A stretch of 59,878 nucleotides of DNA from assembly GCA_033296885.1 (NCBI GenBank), contig MU864041.1:1-59878 (forward strand). The letters run 5' to 3'. The notes under the pieces were generated by a model, which saw only the letters and a program-made list of their open reading frames with translations, did not search any database and was not told the origin of the DNA. Source of the DNA: Triangularia verruculosa (Eukaryota; Ascomycota; Sordariomycetes; Sordariales; Podosporaceae). A program made the translations under genes and the position numbers. How positions within the stretch are numbered: position 1 is the stretch's first letter; every line of letters starts with the position of its first letter. Shown here piece after piece: positions 41,840 to 52,900 of the stretch.

Positions 41840-42880
41840 TTAGGCAATGACGCACTTGCCCTTCTTTTTCGATGACTTCTTCATCAAGGCGGCCCGCGTC
41901 GCGAACTCGAACACTTCCCGGACACCCTCGTTGGTCTTGGCGGAGCACTCGAGATACTTGGTAGCCTTGATGTTGGTGGCAACTTGTTGACCCTGCAGAT
42001 ATTTGTCAGCTTCCGTTGCCAGGGGGAGCATCCTTGCAAAACATACCTGTTCAGGAGACACGGGCTGCTGGCTGGTCTTACGGAGCTCCTCAATGGTCTT
42101 CTGGTCGAAACGGAGATCCTTCTTGCAGCCGACGAGGATCTTGGGAACATCGGGGCAGAAATGGTGTACCTCAGAGCACCACTATTGATGAATGTATCAG
42201 CAGAGTCCAAGCGCAGGTTGTTGGGAAACGTCAACTCACCTTCTCGCCAACGTTGTCGAGGGAGTCAGGAGAGTCGACGGCGAAGCAGATCAAGATGACG
42301 TGGGAGTCGGGGTAAGAGAGAGGACGGAGACGGTCATAGTCCTCCTGACCAGCCGTATCCCAAAGGGCAAGCTCGACGTGCTTTCCATCAACCTCGACAT
42401 CGGCAACGTAGTTTTCGAAGACGGTAGGGACATAGACCTGAGTATCTTGTTAGTCACTGGCATCCAGGGGTATGTGATAGCGTGATCAAAAAGTCATGGC
42501 GCAGCGTTTATTGTCGTCATCGCACGCCGCGGCATCGGCAGCAGAATTGAGGAGGCGGTCAATAACAACCGTGTCGGGCCTGAAAGGTGGCATGATGCAC
42601 ATTTGAATCGAGGACAGGATCATAATAGAAGTCGCAACCTACCTCTGGGAAGGTGCCCTTGGAGAAAACACTGCGATGAGCCAAGTCAGTAAGCGTGATG
42701 ATGGACGATGATGATGATTGATGGTTGTGATGACGACGCGGCCAGGGGCATGGTCGCGGCGGTAAAGGGGCTTAATCCGACACGGCGAGCATCAAGGGAG
42801 GCTACTCACATCAACAAACAGGTCTTTCCGCAAGCACCGTCACCGACGATAACCAACTTCCGGCGAAGCTCGGCGGCCAT
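41840..42880 (-). CDS. rho1: Rho1 GTPase
   Basis: Exons on the minus strand are 42880-42810, 42670-42643, 42437-42240, 42181-42047 and 41992-41840 (194 aa). The small GTPase Rho1 controls glucan synthase, protein kinase C and actin, at the plasma membrane and growing tips. All GTPase motifs are present: GDGACGKT (residues 12-19), the effector loop VYVPTVFENYV, WDTAGQEDY, GCKKDL and ECSAKT. The C-terminus KKKGKCVIA has a CaaX box for geranylgeranylation after a polybasic run. The five-exon structure with a 28-nt second exon fits fungal Rho genes. Intron lengths are 139, 205, 58 and 54 nt. Junctions rebuild LLIVFSKGTFPE and other diagnostic sequence exactly. A GA-rich 5' flank on the plus strand (C/T-rich on the gene's strand) marks the promoter. 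Confidence 0.95.
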
Positions 42881-44717
42881 TGTTGCGAGTTTGGGGGATG
42901 TGGTAGTGTGAGGGTATCGATGGATGTTGATTCGGGAGTCGCAGACGTGTAGAGCTGCGAGGCCAGGACTGGGTGCTGGTTCAACAAAAAGAACAGCGGT
43001 CGATAAGGGCGCGGAGCAGAGGGAGAGAACGAGGCGGAGTTTGGCCTCGGGGTTGGGAGTCGCTGGTTGATGATGTGCAGGTGCAGAGTGCAAGAGATGG
43101 AAGGTTGCAAGGTGGAGGTGGAAAAGAGCAGAAGAGCACGTCGCTTTCAATTGACGACAGAGAAAGGGCAACAGCAACAGTGCGTTGGGGGGGAGCCGGG
43201 AAGATGAGGATGGGTGGGTGCGCGCCTGAAACGGGGGCCTCTGAGTGGACAAAAAGTTTGGGGGGGCTTGCTTAAGTGCTGTTCGCTTGGTCTGGGCTCA
43301 GCTTCCCTGTTCAGCAGGTCGGTTTCTCTCCGTCAGTGATAAATCGGCTCCTGATGCCTGTATCATTTGATTGTTTATTTTACTTTACTTGGAACCCGAG
43401 AGGGATACGGCCGGATGTGGCTTCTTGATTTCCTAGACTTTATTCCCTCCCAGCATGGCGTGGCCGTCATCACAAGTCCTGGGCTCAACTTAGTGCAGGC
43501 CTGTGCCCCTTGGCTGGCAGTTGATCCCGTCAACGTGCACCGATGTGGCCCCGGGCTCTTCTGGGCTGAGGAAGATCCCAAGCCCCTGAAAGTTGTTCCA
43601 AAGAGGCAATCTTGAAGTTGAGTCGGATTCTCGGCGGACCTCGCTCTTCCAAGTTCCCAAAACCAAACAATCAACAATCACGTTCGGCCATTGCCACAGT
43701 GCACAGTTGCCTACAAATGCGATGATGCCATGTCGGGGCTGTCTCGCAGCCGGAGCACATGCCTGGAATTCGATGACTCCCGACCGATTGGGAGAGCTTC
43801 CCGCCCCTATCAGCAGTCCCTAATGCACAAGGCTTGAACGGGGGCGATCCTTCACAGCACAACTCCTCAGCCTTGCCAGCATCTGTGCTTCTGAAACAGT
43901 CAAACTCACGAGGCATGTGACGGACGGATCAGTTGGCGATCTCCCAAAAGATGGTCTGCAACGGCGACAAAGGCCGAGCCATAGCTCACCGTCTTTGTTC
44001 TGTTCTTTGGGCCGGTGTGCTCCCCCGCGCTCTTCGCCGGTGTCAGTTGAGTGGGTGGGTCATAACGCTCGAGTCCTAGGGACCGCCATAGGACTTCCAA
44101 GCAACAGCTACCGTATTTCCCAACGTCTGCAACTCGGGAGCCGCACAGCGGGACAAAGCCGAACTGCCATCAGCATCAGCTTGTTTGATCACTTGTCAGC
44201 CCTACAAGCTCGTGAGAAGGCCGTCCGATTGGACATGATACCTGGATTCGGCCTGTTCGGCGTCCCAGATGCAGATACAGCATCACAACACGAGCGTGTC
44301 GAGTTCCAACTCGTCCGGGTCCCATTCCCACAGATGCACGGGAGATCTCTGTTGGTTTCCCCCTTTTCATTGACACCGGTTTGGTGTTGCCAGGAAGGGA
44401 AAACATGCATATGATCAAAAGCATGCGATGATGCAGCATATCTCCAAAGTGGGTCGCTGGGTGTCCTTCATAGCTGCCAGCTGACAAGCCTCCCGAAGCC
44501 AGCCGTAAAAATTTCCAACCGCACGGGCGCACGGGGCACACGGAGCATTGATGGCACGAATTGAAGCTTTGGTCAGTCAACTTTTCTGAGATCGCTGCCG
44601 GTGCGCCCGACCGATGTGATACTCGTCCGCCCCGGTCCCCTCCTCCGCCGACCGAAAGCACCACATACCTCACCACCCCCAGCACACCATCGGTCCATTG
44701 ACCGTCTGCGGGCCGAA
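42881..44717. other. Divergent promoter region between rho1 and mrpl40
   Basis: 1.84 kb between two genes that start on either side. The first 400 bp are GA-rich (the C/T-rich rho1 leader). Frames such as 43917-44414 plus and 44176-44766 minus have no recognised family and overlap each other, so I regard them as chance. Confidence 0.55.
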
Positions 44718-45956
44718 ATGGACAAGATTCTCCGCCGGGTTGCCATGGCCGAGCGCCAGGTAACAAAACGGATCAAGCGCAAGACTCAGCGCCGATTCCA
44801 GCTCGATAAGAAGGAACGGATGAAGGAAATCAAGAGACACAGACAAGAAGTTGGCGAGGATATGCGACAAGCTATTGTCGCCCGCCATGAGGACCTCAAA
44901 TTGGGCCCCATGGCCCCCAACCGTGACACCGGCAAGGTCAACGAATTCGGCAACCCATACGGCGCCATCTCTGTCGACAGAGCCCTCCTCCACTCCCAGC
45001 TCACCCCCGAGCAAAAAGAAGCCCGATGCGCCTGGGCCGGCGGCTCCAAGAACCTCTGCCTTGCTCCCGGCGACCGTGTAGTCATCCTCGAGGGTCCCTA
45101 CAAGGGCAAGATCGTTCCTATCAAGAACATCAGAACCAGCACCATGGTCCTCGAGATGGACGACGAGCTCAAAGTAAGACCCCACCACCACCCCTCTCAC
45201 CACCTCTCAATATACTAACCCCTCCCGAAGACCAACGTCAAAATCCCCGAGTACCTCCGCCAAGAAGAATCCACCCCCGTCGAACCAATCTCCATGGCCA
45301 TCCCCATCTCGGCCGTCCGCCTCGTCTACCCCCTCCCCGACCCCTCCACCGACCACGTCCGCGACGTCATCATCCGCGAGCTCAAGCCCATCAACATCCA
45401 CCACGACCGTCCCACCCGCAGGTCCTACTTCAACCGCCTCGTCCCCGGCCTCAACGTCACAATCCCCTGGCCCACCGTGCCCGCCGTCAAGCACATCGAC
45501 CACCCCGTCGACACCCTCCGCATCGAGGTCGAGGAAAAGACGTACATCCCCACCCTCCTCCGCCCGCCAATGCCGGAGCAAGTCATCGACGAGCTCCGGA
45601 ACCGCTACGGCAAGTTCCGCACGAGGCACACGGAGGAGTACATCGCCAAGATCCAGGCCCAGGAGGACGAGAAGAAGGCCAGGAGGAGGAGCGTCGACAC
45701 GATGCTGCAGCCGGTGCAGGAGTACAACAGGAAGCTGAGGGAGCTCAGGAGGGAGAGGGGACAGCCGGTGCTGACGGACGAGATGCTCGAGAGGATCGGA
45801 CAGGTGATCGCCAAGAACCAGGCGCTGAGGAAATCAGGTGGCGTGGTGAGCGCCGAGCTGGAGAAGAGGAAGAAGGCGGACGAGGAGCTCAAGAAGGCTG
45901 TGGAAAGCTTATCGATAGCGGAGGAGACGACACCAGTAGACCAACCGAAGGCGTAG
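44718..45956 (+). CDS. mrpl40: Mitochondrial large-subunit ribosomal protein uL24m (MRPL40)
   Basis: Exons are 44718-45173 and 45231-45956 (393 aa); the intron (57 nt) is phase 0. The protein belongs to the mitochondrial 54S subunit. It has a basic N-terminus (MDKILRRVAMAERQVTKRIK, positive and likely mitochondrial), then a KOW motif near residues 112-140, PGDRVVILEGPYKGKIVPIK, the uL24 RNA-binding core. A fungal-specific C-terminal extension follows, with a conserved segment RSYFNRLVPGLNVTIPWP and a long charged coiled coil with EEYIAKIQAQEDEKKARR. This extension is typical of fungal Mrpl40, which is larger than its bacterial counterpart. Second-exon codons are very C-rich (CCC/CTC/GTC), as expected for a well expressed gene. 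Confidence 0.88.
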
Positions 45957-46415
45957 ACAGACAATATTTTCGATGTTTACATGAGAGAATAAAGAATGAT
46001 ACCCTGGGGGTCGAAAGTGGGTGAGCTAAGTGTGGGATGGAATTGTACAATATGTGAAACAAGAAAGAGAGGTATCTGTTGATGCGAATCGTATTTACTT
46101 GTAACAATAGAAACATGTAGCATAAAGATGGGTGGGAGAGAGGGGAAAACTAAAAAGAGCGGCTTTTCAAAAAAAAGAAATGTCTGAAACTGATGATATC
46201 CAAAACGATTCTTGATACAATCTGGCTAATGCTTTGTCCTCCCATGTCACTATCCAATGCCGCTGTCGAAATGCTGATAATACATGATTTACGACTTTCA
46301 TCCCCTGAACCCCTGAATCCCCAAAAGTAAACAAACGTGGCACATCAACACCCACAACCAGCCCATCAATATCCAACACTTCACCTCCAACAATCTCTTC
46401 TCGTTCAATCCGGAC
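45957..46415. other. Convergent intergenic region between mrpl40 and vtc4
   Basis: 459 bp holding the 3' flanks of two converging genes; A-rich poly(A)-signal-like sequence on both strands and nothing else. Confidence 0.6.
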
Positions 46416-48900
46416 TCATCTCAACTCACCCATCTCCATATCCACACCACTGCGGTTCCCATGCCCATCATGCCCCCAATTCCCCTTCTCAAAAGCCTGT
46501 CGATACTATTCATCTTTTGTCAGTACATCAACCCCCTTCTCGAACATCACCAAAGAATCAACTTACAGCAAGCGCAAAATTAACCACCAACGCCACCCCA
46601 AGCGCAACACTAACCACCATCGGCCCCAGCGCAAAGTCGAAATCCTTCCCGCTCCTCCCCACAATCATCTCCCTCCTCTTCCTCAGCACCCACCAGCTCC
46701 ACGCCCCCGCAAACGCCGCCACGCTCAAAAACACAATCCCCATCACCTGCCCCAGCACGTTCCCGTGCTTCCCGGCCCTGGCGCTGCTCGCCGCGGCAGT
46801 GTACAAACTGATCGCCAACCCCCCCAGCAGCACGCAAATGTGCTGCCACTTGAGGAACGTCCTCTCGTTTGCCAGCCAAACCTTTGGTTCGATCTGCAGG
46901 GGCCCAGAGTTCTTGATCCATTCCGTCGGCTCGGTGACTCCGGGAGGGAGGGAGATGCCCGCCTCCCGGGCGCGCCTGGCTTTGCTGTACTTGGAGAGGG
47001 AGAAGCCCGGAAAGACGGAGGAGAGGGTGCCGTAGTTGATTTCCCGGTTCTCACGGGGGATGAGCGGTTGGGAAGATGACGGCTCGCCCTGCTCGTCGCC
47101 TGCGCCGGGGGTGGTTACTTGCGGTTGGTGGTTGGTGGTGACCCCTGACCTGGGGGAGGCCATAGCGGCGTTGTCTGTCGCCATGCGTTCGGCGAGATAA
47201 GATTTGGCCACTGGGGATGAGCGAGAGGGTTTGTATGACGAAAGCTTAGTTCCCAAGAACGATCCGACGACTTGCTCGTTCTCCGCCCTGCGGGCGCGGC
47301 GCTCTTCCTCTTCTTGGAAGGCACGTTGGGGATCCTTGCGGATGTCGGCGTTGAGATCGGACAGCCAGAAGGGGAGGCGGTTGACGTAGTCTTCAAAGAG
47401 GGAGGCGACGCCCTGGACGAACTTGGAGAACCTGGGACAGGGGTGGACGAGATGGGAGCCCATCAGGTCTTGGATCCAGACTGGACGGCCGCGCTTGTGG
47501 TTGACGTCCTCCTTCAGCTTGATCTCAAGAACGGCATAGGGAAAGCGGGAGACCTCGCTTTGGTTCATGTTCTTGAAAGGGTAGGTCATGTTGCTGTTGT
47601 CGATGTCGGCGCGGTGCCATTCCTTGGGATCGCGGCATGGACGGTCCCGGTCAAGGGTGTCCTCGCGGATGAAGGCGATATCAGTGTCAATAGAAATGCG
47701 AACACGATCATCACCGGGGTTCTGGAAGGCCGTTCGAACGTAGTTGGCCCGGACCAAGGGCTCAAGCTTATTGTCCCGAACAAACTCCTGAATCGTATCG
47801 GCTGTCCCCTTGAACTCTTCGACATCCTGGGCCTTCTGACCCTTTCTCTCCATCTTCTGCACCGACTTCTCCATCTTGTACTCCCCGTCCAGGAAAGCCT
47901 TGATGTACTTCTCCTTGATGGCGAACTTGCGCTCTTCACTCGTGCCATTCTCATGCAGCAGCTTCTGCTCCAAAAGAATTTCCGGCCGGGTGGCCAACTG
48001 GCCATACCAGCGGAGCCTCAGCGACGAGGCCTCAGCATCTCGTTCCACTTTCTTCAAGTAAAGCTGGAACTTGGAGTTGTCGAAATACAACGAGGTGATG
48101 GTAGGATCTTGCTGTCCGTCTACCTCCTTGGCCGACTGCTCACTGTACACCAGCGCTGGCAAGCGACGTAGAATGTATGTCTTGACCTCGAGCAGGTTAT
48201 CCGGATGCACCCAGAACTTGTGAGCCGTGTACTTCGAGCCATTGTGTGTCTCGGGCTGGCTGTCGGGGTCGAGAGGCAGCACATCTCCTGCATCCGGGGC
48301 CTCGAACCGGCGAATGGCAAAGTACATGTACGACAGCTTGTTGAGAAGCGGCGAGTAAGCCTGTTCCGAGTTGAACGGACGATTCGACAGGTTGACCTGC
48401 ATCATTGGACGGATCTTGTACCTGTCTCCACGCTTTCGGTCGTGCTTCTTAACAATTTTGAGAAAGCCAGTGTAGTTCAAGTTGCTGTACTTTTGAAGCT
48501 CCTTGACTTCGTTTGTGATGCCGTCCAACTCAGCTTCCATATCCTTGAGCTTCTGTTTGTCCACCTGTTCAGGTTTTGAGGAGCCTGCCTCCTCTTCACC
48601 GCCCTCCTTCGCCTCGTCGCCGTCATGCTCAGTGGAACCGTTTAGATGCTTGAGCTTCTCAGCTGCCGCATCAGTTCGGTTGCGGAGCTCCTCAATTTTC
48701 TCGGCCTGGAAACGGGCGACCTTTTCGAGTTGGGTGTTGAAGATCTCGTCGCAGAAGCGGTTTTCATCTTCTTCGGTCCATGGCTCGTCTTCATCGTCGG
48801 GCTTGTCCTCGCGGAGAATGCTCTTGAGCTTGGCGTAGTCGATGTACTTGTCCTTCCATGGTGGGTAGACCGATTGACGCAGTGTTTTTCCGAAGCGCAT
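46416..48900 (-). CDS. vtc4: Vacuolar transporter chaperone 4, polyphosphate polymerase
   Basis: Exons on the minus strand are 48900-46567 and 46505-46416 (807 aa). Vtc4 makes polyphosphate from ATP at the vacuolar membrane as part of the VTC complex. The SPX domain is N-terminal (MRFGKTLRQSVYPPWKDKYI and LKIVKKHDR, inositol-phosphate sensing). The central polymerase domain (about 195-490) has HKFWVHPDNLLEVKTYILRR, SLYFDN, LRLRWYGQ, ILLEQKLL and FPYAVLEIKLK, the tunnel residues known from yeast Vtc4. At the C-terminus are three membrane spans (HICVLLGGLAISLYTAA, GIVFLSVAAFAGAWSWW and PMVVSVALGVALVVNFAL). A 61-nt intron sits after the last span. Reading through it would end the protein with VS; splicing adds a soluble 29-residue tail with YRQAFEKGNW and DMEMGELR. 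The 5' flank contains CACGTG. Confidence 0.94.
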
Positions 48901-49995
48901 CGTGAGATTTGATTTCGGTTATCGTCGCCACTCGTGGCGGGTTGCGCAATCAATCCGACTGTTTAGTCGACTGTATCTGGGTAATGATGGTAGGAATAAG
49001 ATGACGCAAAAGAAGTCGGGGTAATCCAGAAGCCAAAAGTGACGTCGTGGTATCACAGAGAGACTCGAGAGAAAAAGACAAAAACAAAACACAAAGTGGA
49101 AAGCTTGCGATGGTGGATAGCCTTGTTCTGGTGTCTCGTCATAGCCAACCAGGCCCCGCCGCGATGGCACGGAAACGTTTCCCCACAGTACCCGTTGGCC
49201 AGGGTGCAGGTGTTAGCAGCGACTTGAACTTTAAAGTAGAACCCGACCAAGTTGTCAATCGCACACGCCGTGGCAGTGCAATGTAATCTCCTAATCAATG
49301 TCCCATTCTAATTGTTCCTGACATGTGTTTTGTCCGCTTTAGAGGTGATCGGCTCATGGTTTATGTTGTATCATTTCAGGTCCAAAGTACCTATCAACCG
49401 CGGTAGCTTTGGCTACAAGTACCCCAGCTCCAGCCATTGACCAATCGACCTCCAAGATCGCCCACGTGCTCTTGGCGATATCTTCAGCTTCAGCTGTGTG
49501 CTTCAACACAGGCAAGCCAACTCGCTCGAGACACACTTATGGACTTGGAAAGCGAAAACCATTGCAAACCAGTACTTTCATATCGACCCGCAAACCGGTT
49601 GAAGCTCGTCATCTCTTTTGAACTACTTTCAATTTTGAATCTCGAAATATGTACACTAACTAAACACGAATGCCAAACTTTGGTAAAGACTACCTACCCG
49701 CAAATGCTCCCAAATGCTTGACCCTCCGAAAACCACCAACAACATAGCAAAGATGAAATTAAAAAAAGCAGAAAAACTCGCAGATACCGCCTCCTTCCTG
49801 TGCCCCCAGCCTGTTAACATTCTTGCAATGAACAACAAAAAATGGTATCACATCAAGGAAAAATCATGATGACGACACGCTAAAACCCGCGCTCCCCTAA
49901 TCCCCCTTTTTGAACCATGAGAGAAACCATGCGATCGTTCTTCATCACCATTATCTTATTTCCGTCCACATTTCTCGGTCTCTGTTTCCTTTTGC
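48901..49995. other. Upstream region of vtc4 and 3' flank of glt1
   Basis: 1.1 kb with no gene. It contains a CACGTG site at 49463-49468 that may serve vtc4. The last 300 bp hold the glt1 3' flank. Confidence 0.6.
49463..49468. promoter_or_regulatory. CACGTG site upstream of vtc4
   Basis: A perfect CACGTG 563 bp upstream of the vtc4 ATG. This is the core site of Pho4 in yeast and NUC-1 in Neurospora, which induce phosphate-starvation genes, VTC genes included. One isolated match, so support is mostly contextual. Confidence 0.4.
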
Positions 49996-52900
49996 CTAAG
50001 AGAGAGCAGTAAACACCTGCTCGGCGGTACGCTTGATGATACCACCAGTAACGGGGAGGCTGGTGTTCTTCTCGAGGTACAGATCCACCTCGCGAGCAGC
50101 CTGGCGACCCTCGTTGATACCCCAAACGATGAGCGACTGTCCGCGGCGGCAGTCACCAGCCGCGAAGACACCTTCCACGTTGGTGCTGTACCTGCCAGCA
50201 GGGGTCTTTACGTTCTTGCGAGCATCCTTCTCAATCTCATCACCCAGGACACGTGCTTCAGGTCCAAGGAAACCCATAGACAAGAGGACAAGATCAGCAG
50301 GGAAGAACTGCTGAGAGTCCTCCACCTTCTTCATATCCCAACCACCACTGGCGGACTTGGTCCACTCAACACGGACAGTGTTGATACCCTTCACCTTGCC
50401 GCTGCCGTCATCGACAAACTCCTCAGACATGATGCAGAACTCACGAGGGTCCTTGCCCGTGTGCTGAGTGACTTCGGTGTGGCCGTAGTCGACGCGGTAG
50501 ATACGGGGCCACTGGGGCCACGGGTTGTCACGAGCACGCTCCGGGGGAGGCTGGGGCAGAAGCTCAAAGTTGACAACCGATTTGGCACCGTGACGAACAG
50601 AGGTACCAATGCAGTCGTTACCAGTATCACCACCACCAATGACAACAACGTGCTTGTCCTTGGCAGAGATGTAAGAGCCATCAGCCAGCTCAGAGTCAAG
50701 GAGAGACTTGGTGTTCTTGTGGAGGAACTCCATGGCGAAGTGGATGCCTTCGAGGTTTCGGCCCTTGATGGGAAGGTCACGCGCAACGGTGGCACCGGTG
50801 GCGATGACGACAGCGTCATTTTCGGCCTTGAGGTCCATGAGCTTAATGTCATTGCCGATGGAAACACCAGTTTTGAAGAGGATGCCCTCATCAGCCATGA
50901 ACTTGGTGCGCCTGTCGACGATGCGCTTGTCGAGCTTCATGTTGGGGATACCATACATGAGCAGACCACCAAGGCGGTCGGCACGCTCATAGACGGTGAC
51001 GAGATGGCCAGCCTTGTTCAGCTGGTCGGCCGCAGCGAGACCGGCCGGGCCAGAACCAATGATGGCAACCTTCTTGCCAGTGCGGACCTTGGGTGGCCTA
51101 GGAACCATCCAGCCCTTCTCGAAACCTCTGTCAATAATGGCGCATTCGATGGACTTGATGCCAACGGGGTCCTCATTGATGCCGAGAACGCAAGCACCCT
51201 CGCAAGGCGCAGGGCAGACACGGCCAGTGAACTCGGGGAAGTTATTTGTCATGAGAAGACGATTGAGAGCGTCTTGCCACTGGTTTTGGAATACAAGTTC
51301 CTATGATAAACTCGTTAGCATTTGGCTCTTTCGAGCAAGAAACAACGGAAACAACTTACATTCCACTTGGGAATAATGTTGGAAATGGGGCAACCAGTGT
51401 CAGATTGGCAGAAGGGGACACCGCAATCCATGCAACGGGCAGACTGGTACTTGAGCTCATCCTCGTCGAGTCTCTGGGAGAGCTCAGCCCAGTCCTTGAC
51501 ACGGGTCTTAGCGCTGCGGTACTTCTCGGAGCGGCGCTGGTACTTCATGAAACCCTTGGTCTTGTCCAAGACAAGAGCCTTCTTCTTGTCGCGGGTCTGG
51601 TCGCCGAAGCTCTCCTCGATATCGGCAAGCTTCTCGGTGTGCTCCTTCTTGGCCTCTTTCTTAGGGGCGACACCGGCAACAGCGGGAAGGTTGTACTCAG
51701 CACGCTTGGCTTCAGCAGCCTTTGCAGCCTCCTCATTGAGGACACGCTTGTAGTCAACAGGCAACACCTTGACGAAGCGAGGGAGAGCGCGGTTGAAGTC
51801 GACCAGGATACGAGCAGCAAGCTCGGACCCGGTGTAGTGATGGTGATCCTCAACGAGGCCGCGGAGATAAGCGACTTCCTCGGGATCCTCAACAGGGTCA
51901 GCCTCAACCATCTCAGTGTTGAGCTTGGTGAGGAAATCCTGGTGGATATCGAGAACATAGGCGATACCACCAGACATACCAGCGGCGAAATTGCGGCCAG
52001 TGCTACCGAGAATGACAACACGGCCACCAGTCATGTACTCGCAACCGTGGTCACCGACACCCTCAACAACAGCAGTGGCACCGGAGTTGCGCACGGCGAA
52101 ACGCTCAGCAGCGACACCACGGAAGAATGCAGTACCGCTGGTAGCACCATACAAGCAGACGTTGCCGATGAGGATGTTCTCCTCGGCCTTGAAAACGGCC
52201 GAGCGAGGGGGGTACACAATGAGGCGACCGCCAGACAAACCCTTGCCGACGTAATCGTTGGCATCACCCTCCAACTCCAACGTGATACCAGGAGCAAGGA
52301 AGGCACCGAAAGACTGACCGGCGGAGCCCTTGATGTTGACGTGTATAGTGTCCATGGGCAAACCAGCCTCACCAAACCTCTTGGAGACGTGGTAAGAGAG
52401 CGAAGTACCCATGGCACGATCGGTGTTGACGATATCGCACTCGATGCGCGATGGGAGACCCTTGTCCAGAGTCAACTCCGCCTCAGAGATCAGCTTGTTG
52501 TCGAGGCGGACATAGAGGCGATGATCCTGCTTGCGGACGTTGAAGGTAGCAACACCGGAGCGAAGCTTGTGAGCAGGAGTGAGGATGAGAGAAAGATCGA
52601 TGTTAGCGGTCTTGTTGGTGCGGAGATCCTCACGGACCTTGAGGACCTCAGCGCGACCGATCATCTCGTTCACGGTGCGGAAGCCAAGCTTGGCCATAAT
52701 GGCACGGAGCTCGTTAGCAACATAGTAAAAGAAGTTGATAGCGTGCTCAGGAGTACCAGTGAACTTTTTGCGAAGCTCGGGGTCCTGGGTGGCGATACCG
52801 ACGGGGCAAGTGTTTAGATGACATTTGCGCATCTATTACACGTTCAGTTAGCTTTGTATTCATTAGAATCATCATAGGATGGTGGGTGGTGAAGGAAGTG

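Noticed and set aside
43917..44766. Overlapping frames (165 aa plus, 196 aa minus) between rho1 and mrpl40
   Set aside because: They overlap each other on opposite strands, and neither has a recognised motif or splice context.
45026..46024. A 332-codon Pro/Arg/His-rich frame overlapping mrpl40
   Set aside because: Out-of-frame reading of the C-rich second exon of mrpl40; low-complexity composition and no domain.
47272..48171. A 299-codon open frame on the plus strand across vtc4
   Set aside because: Antisense shadow of the vtc4 coding region.
51303..52817. A 504-codon open frame on the plus strand
   Set aside because: It is the complementary shadow of the glt1 exon, a result of its G/C-rich third positions; no homology to any protein is apparent in its own frame.
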